From positions 11,906-75,905 of the forward strand of contig NZ_NHON01000001.1 in the NCBI RefSeq assembly GCF_002195995.1: a stretch of 64,000 nt of DNA. Direction: 5' to 3'. This stretch comes from Inquilinus limosus (GTDB lineage Bacteria > Pseudomonadota > Alphaproteobacteria > DSM-16000 > Inquilinaceae). Made by a program: the position numbers and the translations under genes. Each line of letters begins with the position of its first letter. Position 1 is the stretch's first letter. The notes beneath the pieces were generated by a model. That model did not search any database. It was not told the origin of the DNA and was given only the letters and a program-made list of their open reading frames with translations. This document shows, piece by piece, positions 61,113 through 64,000 of this stretch.

Positions 61113-62726
61113 ATGACGAAGATCAGCGATTTCGAAGCGATGCGCCCCGCCGAGCGCCGGCGGATCCTCGACGCGCTGCGCGGCGGCGCCACGCGGCGCG
61201 AGGTGCTGGGCATGCTGGGGATGGCCGGCATGGGCCTGGCCGCCGGCGGGTCGGTGTTCGCCCAGGCATCACGGGCGCTGGCCGACACGCCGAAGCGCGG
61301 CGGCAGCATCCGCGTCGCCGGCTACACCAGCTCGACCGCCGACACGCTCGACCCGGCCAAGCAGACGGCATCGACCGACTATGTCCGCTGCAACCTGTTC
61401 TACAACAAGCTGACCCGGATCGACGAAGCCGGCGAGCCGCAGCCGGAGCTGGCCGAGGCGATCGACAACGACAAGGCCACCGTCTGGACCATCAGGCTGC
61501 GCAAGGGCGTCACCTTCCACGACGGCAAGGCCCTCACGGCCGAGGACGTGGTCTATTCGCTGAAGCGCCATCTCGACCCGGAGGTCGGCAGCAAGGCCAA
61601 GGCCCTGGCCTCGGCGATGGAGGAGATCAGCGCGACCGGCCCGGACGAGGTCCGCATCAGGCTGTCGGGCCCGAATGCCGACTTCCCGGTGATCCTGGGC
61701 ACGGCCCATTTCCACATCGTCAAGGACGGCACCAGGGATTTCGCCACCGCGGTCGGCACCGGCCCGTTCAAGTGCCAGGAGTTCACGCCGGGCGTCCGCT
61801 CGGTCGCCATCCGCAACGACGGCTACTGGCGCGACGGCCCGTATCTCGACCAGATCGAGTTCTTCGGCCTGGCCGATGAGAGCGCCCGGGTCAACGCCCT
61901 CTTGTCCGGCGACGTGCAGCTGGCCTCGACCATCAATCCGCGATCGGTCAAGCAGTTGCAGGACACCGGCGCCTTCGGCGTGCTGGACACCCGTGCCGGC
62001 AACTACACCAACCTGATCATGCGGCTGGACGCGGTGCCGGGCAGCAGCCCAGATTTCGTCCTGGGCATGAAGAGCCTGATCAACCGGGAGCAGATCAAGT
62101 CGGCGATCTATCGCGGCTATGCCGAGGTCGCCAACGACCATCCGATCCCGTCCTCGAATCGGTTCTACGCCAAGGACATCCCGCAGCGCCCCTTCGACCC
62201 GGACCAGGCCAAGTTCCACTTCCAGAAGGCCGGCGTGCTGGGCTCGACCATCCCGGTCGTCGCCTCGCCCGCCGCCGACAACTCGGTGGAGATGGCGGTG
62301 CTGCTGCAGCAGGAGGCGCAGAAGATCGGGCTGACGCTGGACGTGCAGCGGGTGCCGTCGGACGGCTTCTGGTCGAACTACTGGATGAAGTCGCCGGTCG
62401 GCTTCGGCAACATCAACCCGCGGCCGACCGCCGACCTGCTGCTGACGCTGTTCTACAAGTCGGACGCGGCCTGGAACGAATCCGGCTGGAAGGACGCGAA
62501 GTTCGACCAGCTGCTGGTCGCCGCCCGCGCCGAGACCGACGAGGACAAGCGCCGGCAGATGTATCACGACCTGCAGGTGATGGTGCGCGACGGGTCCGGC
62601 GTGGCGATCCCGACCTTCATCAGCAACCTCGACGCCTACACCAGCAGCCTGAAGGGGCTGAAGCCGATGCCGACCGGCGCCCTGATGGGCTACGGCTTCG
62701 GCGAGTATGTCTGGCTGGACAGCTAG
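61113..62726 (+). CDS. Peptide/amine-type ABC substrate-binding protein, Tat-exported
   Basis: A 537-residue type II binding protein (SBP_bac_5). An N-terminal extension of about 28 residues precedes a twin-arginine signal (TRREVLGMLGMAGMGLAAGG). Family segments are WTIRLRKGVTFHDGKALTAE, GTGPFKCQEFTPGVRSVAIR and MKSLINREQIKSAIYRGYAE. The ATG at 61113 follows AGAGGGACGG. The ligand is probably an N-substituted amino acid, opine-like compound or peptide, judged from PuuB-like and ArgE-like neighbours; that is an inference. Confidence 0.92.
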   Translation: MTKISDFEAMRPAERRRILDALRGGATRREVLGMLGMAGMGLAAGGSVFAQASRALADTPKRGGSIRVAGYTSSTADTLDPAKQTASTDYVRCNLFYNKLTRIDEAGEPQPELAEAIDNDKATVWTIRLRKGVTFHDGKALTAEDVVYSLKRHLDPEVGSKAKALASAMEEISATGPDEVRIRLSGPNADFPVILGTAHFHIVKDGTRDFATAVGTGPFKCQEFTPGVRSVAIRNDGYWRDGPYLDQIEFFGLADESARVNALLSGDVQLASTINPRSVKQLQDTGAFGVLDTRAGNYTNLIMRLDAVPGSSPDFVLGMKSLINREQIKSAIYRGYAEVANDHPIPSSNRFYAKDIPQRPFDPDQAKFHFQKAGVLGSTIPVVASPAADNSVEMAVLLQQEAQKIGLTLDVQRVPSDGFWSNYWMKSPVGFGNINPRPTADLLLTLFYKSDAAWNESGWKDAKFDQLLVAARAETDEDKRRQMYHDLQVMVRDGSGVAIPTFISNLDAYTSSLKGLKPMPTGALMGYGFGEYVWLDS

Positions 62727-62773
62727 CGCCGGACGATGAAGGACGGATCCCTGGGGCACAGGTGGAAGCTCAA

Positions 62774-62944
62774 CGAGTCCCCCCTCCCCTCGCGGGAGGG
62801 GGGCAGGGGGAGGGGGTTTTCTCCGCTCAATCCGGCCCGGATCCTGGCAGATCGGTCCGACCGTCGGGGTATGCCCTGCGCCCATTCGCGCGCGGACGCG
62901 CGCAGACCCCTCCCCCTACCCCCCTCCCGCAAGGGGAGGGGGGA
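62774..62944. repeat. G-rich inverted-end intergenic element, copy 2
   Basis: A 171-bp element with ends AACGAGTCCCCCCTCCCCTC, GCGGGAGGGGGGCAGGGGGA and, inverted, CCCCTCCCCCTACCCCCCTC, CCGCAAGGGGAGGGGGGAC. The core shows CTCAATCCGGCCCGGATCCT and AGATCGGTCCGACCGTCGGG, related to the reverse complement of the core of copy 1 at 14071. It again lies inside an ABC-importer operon, here between the binding protein and first permease, and carries no gene. Confidence 0.75.
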
Positions 62945-62983
62945 CAAAGAGGATCAGTCGCTCCCGAGTCCGGGGGCCTGGCG

Positions 62984-63940
62984 ATGAACGGCCAGATCGC
63001 GAAGCTGATCGGGGGGCGGCTGGTCGTCGCGGCGCTGACCCTGGTCTTCGTCGCCGTGGTGGTGTTCGTCGCCACCCAGCTGCTGCCGGGCGACGTGGCG
63101 CAGGCGATCCTGGGCCAGAGCGCGACGCCGGAGGCGGTGGCCGGGCTGCGCACCGCGCTGGGCCTCGACCAGCCGGCGGCGCAGCGCTTCCTGGCCTGGC
63201 TCGGCGGGATGCTGACCGGCGACCCGGGCGTGTCGCTGGTCAGCCGCCAGCCGATCGGCCCGCTGATCGGCACCCGCCTGGCCAGCTCGCTGCTGCTGGC
63301 CGCCATCGTCGCGGCCGTGGCGGTGCCGCTGGCGCTCGCCATCGGCATCACCTCCGCCGTCTGGCGCGGCTCGCTCTACGACCGGGCGGTGGCCACCGCC
63401 ACCATCTCCGTCGTGGCGGTGCCGGAGTTCCTGGTCGCCACCCTGGCGGTGCTGGTCTTCGCGGTGCATCTACACTGGCTGCCGGCGCTGTCCTTCATCC
63501 CGGCCAACGCCTCGCCGCTGCAGGTCCTGCGCGCCGTGGCCATGCCGGTGCTGAGCCTGACCTTCGTGGTGGTGGCGCAGATGGCGCGCATGACCCGGGC
63601 GGCGGTGATCGAGACGCTGCGGTCGCCCTATGTCGAGATGGCGGCGCTGAAGGGCGCCAGCCCGGCGCGCATCGTGCTGCGCCACGCCTTGCCGAATGCT
63701 GTCGGCGCCATCGCCAACGCCGTGGCGCTGAGCCTGTCCTACCTGCTGGGCGGCGTGATCATCGTCGAGACCATCTTCAACTATCCGGGCATCGCCAAGC
63801 TGATGGTCGACAGCGTCGCCATGCGCGACATGCCGGTGGTGCAATCCTGCGCCATGGTGTTCTGCGCGGTCTATCTGCTGCTGGTCACCGCGGCCGACAT
63901 CGCGGCGATCCTGTCCAACCCGAAGCTGCGCCACCGATGA
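62984..63940 (+). CDS. Peptide-type ABC permease (DppB/OppB)
   Basis: A 318-residue inner-membrane permease with six hydrophobic segments. The opening is MNGQIAKLIGGRLVVAALTL. The coupling loop reads IETLRSPYVEMAALKGASPA and the segment IVETIFNYPGIAKLMVDSVA is conserved. The ATG at 62984 is just beyond the G-rich element. Its stop overlaps the next gene as ATGA. Confidence 0.93.
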   Translation: MNGQIAKLIGGRLVVAALTLVFVAVVVFVATQLLPGDVAQAILGQSATPEAVAGLRTALGLDQPAAQRFLAWLGGMLTGDPGVSLVSRQPIGPLIGTRLASSLLLAAIVAAVAVPLALAIGITSAVWRGSLYDRAVATATISVVAVPEFLVATLAVLVFAVHLHWLPALSFIPANASPLQVLRAVAMPVLSLTFVVVAQMARMTRAAVIETLRSPYVEMAALKGASPARIVLRHALPNAVGAIANAVALSLSYLLGGVIIVETIFNYPGIAKLMVDSVAMRDMPVVQSCAMVFCAVYLLLVTAADIAAILSNPKLRHR

Positions 63941-64000
63941 CCCAGCCCGCTTTCGAGGATATCGAGCTGCCCCGGCGCAAGCCGCGACGGCTGCGCCCGT
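63937..64000 (+). CDS. Partial second permease of the peptide importer (DppC-like, runs off the window)
   Basis: Only the first 21 codons are present (MTQPAFEDIELPRRKPRRLR). The start overlaps the preceding permease stop by 4 nt (ATGA) as in the other importer of the window, and the basic leader is typical of DppC-like permeases. The assignment rests on position; no membrane segment is inside the window. Confidence 0.7.
   Translation, partial: MTQPAFEDIELPRRKPRRLRP

Overview
The window is a stretch of very GC-rich chromosome with densely packed genes, from an alphaproteobacterium. The many ABC importers, FCD-type GntR regulators, Tat-exported binding proteins and GC-rich intergenic palindromes suggest a soil- or host-associated Rhodospirillales-type organism; an Inquilinus-like genus is only a guess. 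No rRNA, tRNA, CRISPR array, complete insertion sequence or replication origin was seen. Almost everything is catabolic or regulatory accessory content.

Layout. 0.2-2.2 kb: a LysR regulator, a small exported His/Gly-rich protein and glyoxalase I. 2.3-11.6 kb: a catabolic regulon made of an FAD-linked 2-hydroxyacid dehydrogenase, an FCD-GntR regulator, a complete branched-chain-amino-acid-type ABC importer, an aldo/keto reductase and a lactonase-type amidohydrolase. Three copies of one motif (TTGTATGATAAC) lie in front of its three main promoters. 11.7-21.0 kb: a ribose/polyol-type ABC importer with SDR, glycerol-dehydrogenase-like and LacI genes. 21.2-28.1 kb: single redox genes (cytochrome P460, AraC, quinone oxidoreductase, nitroreductase, AhpD-like, SDR, DUF2255, LysR). 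28.1-28.6 kb: a small graveyard of gene tails.

28.7-40.2 kb is the most unusual region. Ten genes on the minus strand, all closely spaced or overlapping, encode three tandem LuxR-type regulators, a small membrane protein, three RTX calcium-binding proteins with 4, 6 and 5 repeat modules, an HlyC-like toxin acyltransferase placed between two of them, a DUF924 protein and a PLP-dependent decarboxylase. No type I secretion ABC or membrane-fusion gene is present in the window. The RTX proteins have no pore-forming region and very few lysines, so the target of the acyltransferase is an open question.

40.5-43.6 kb: LysR, Crp/Fnr and RpiR regulators with a remnant of a serine recombinase. 43.7-51.4 kb: a full oligopeptide-type ABC importer translationally coupled to an alpha/beta hydrolase, followed by an M20 peptidase. 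51.5-56.2 kb: aldehyde dehydrogenase, sarcosine-oxidase-like enzyme, double GNAT protein and hydroxypyruvate reductase. 56.3-64.0 kb: an amine or amino-acid utilisation regulon (Lrp, GntR-FCD, PuuB-like oxidase, ArgE-like deacylase, haloacid-dehalogenase-like protein and a second peptide importer running off the end). An identical 20-bp operator-like sequence lies before both of its transcription units.

Two families of intergenic repeats are scattered through the window: REP-like palindromes of about 65-90 bp, one of which supplies the start codon of an SDR gene, and a 171-173-bp element with G-rich inverted ends that interrupts two ABC-importer operons. Three of the four junctions between a binding-protein gene and its permease gene carry a hairpin or such a repeat.
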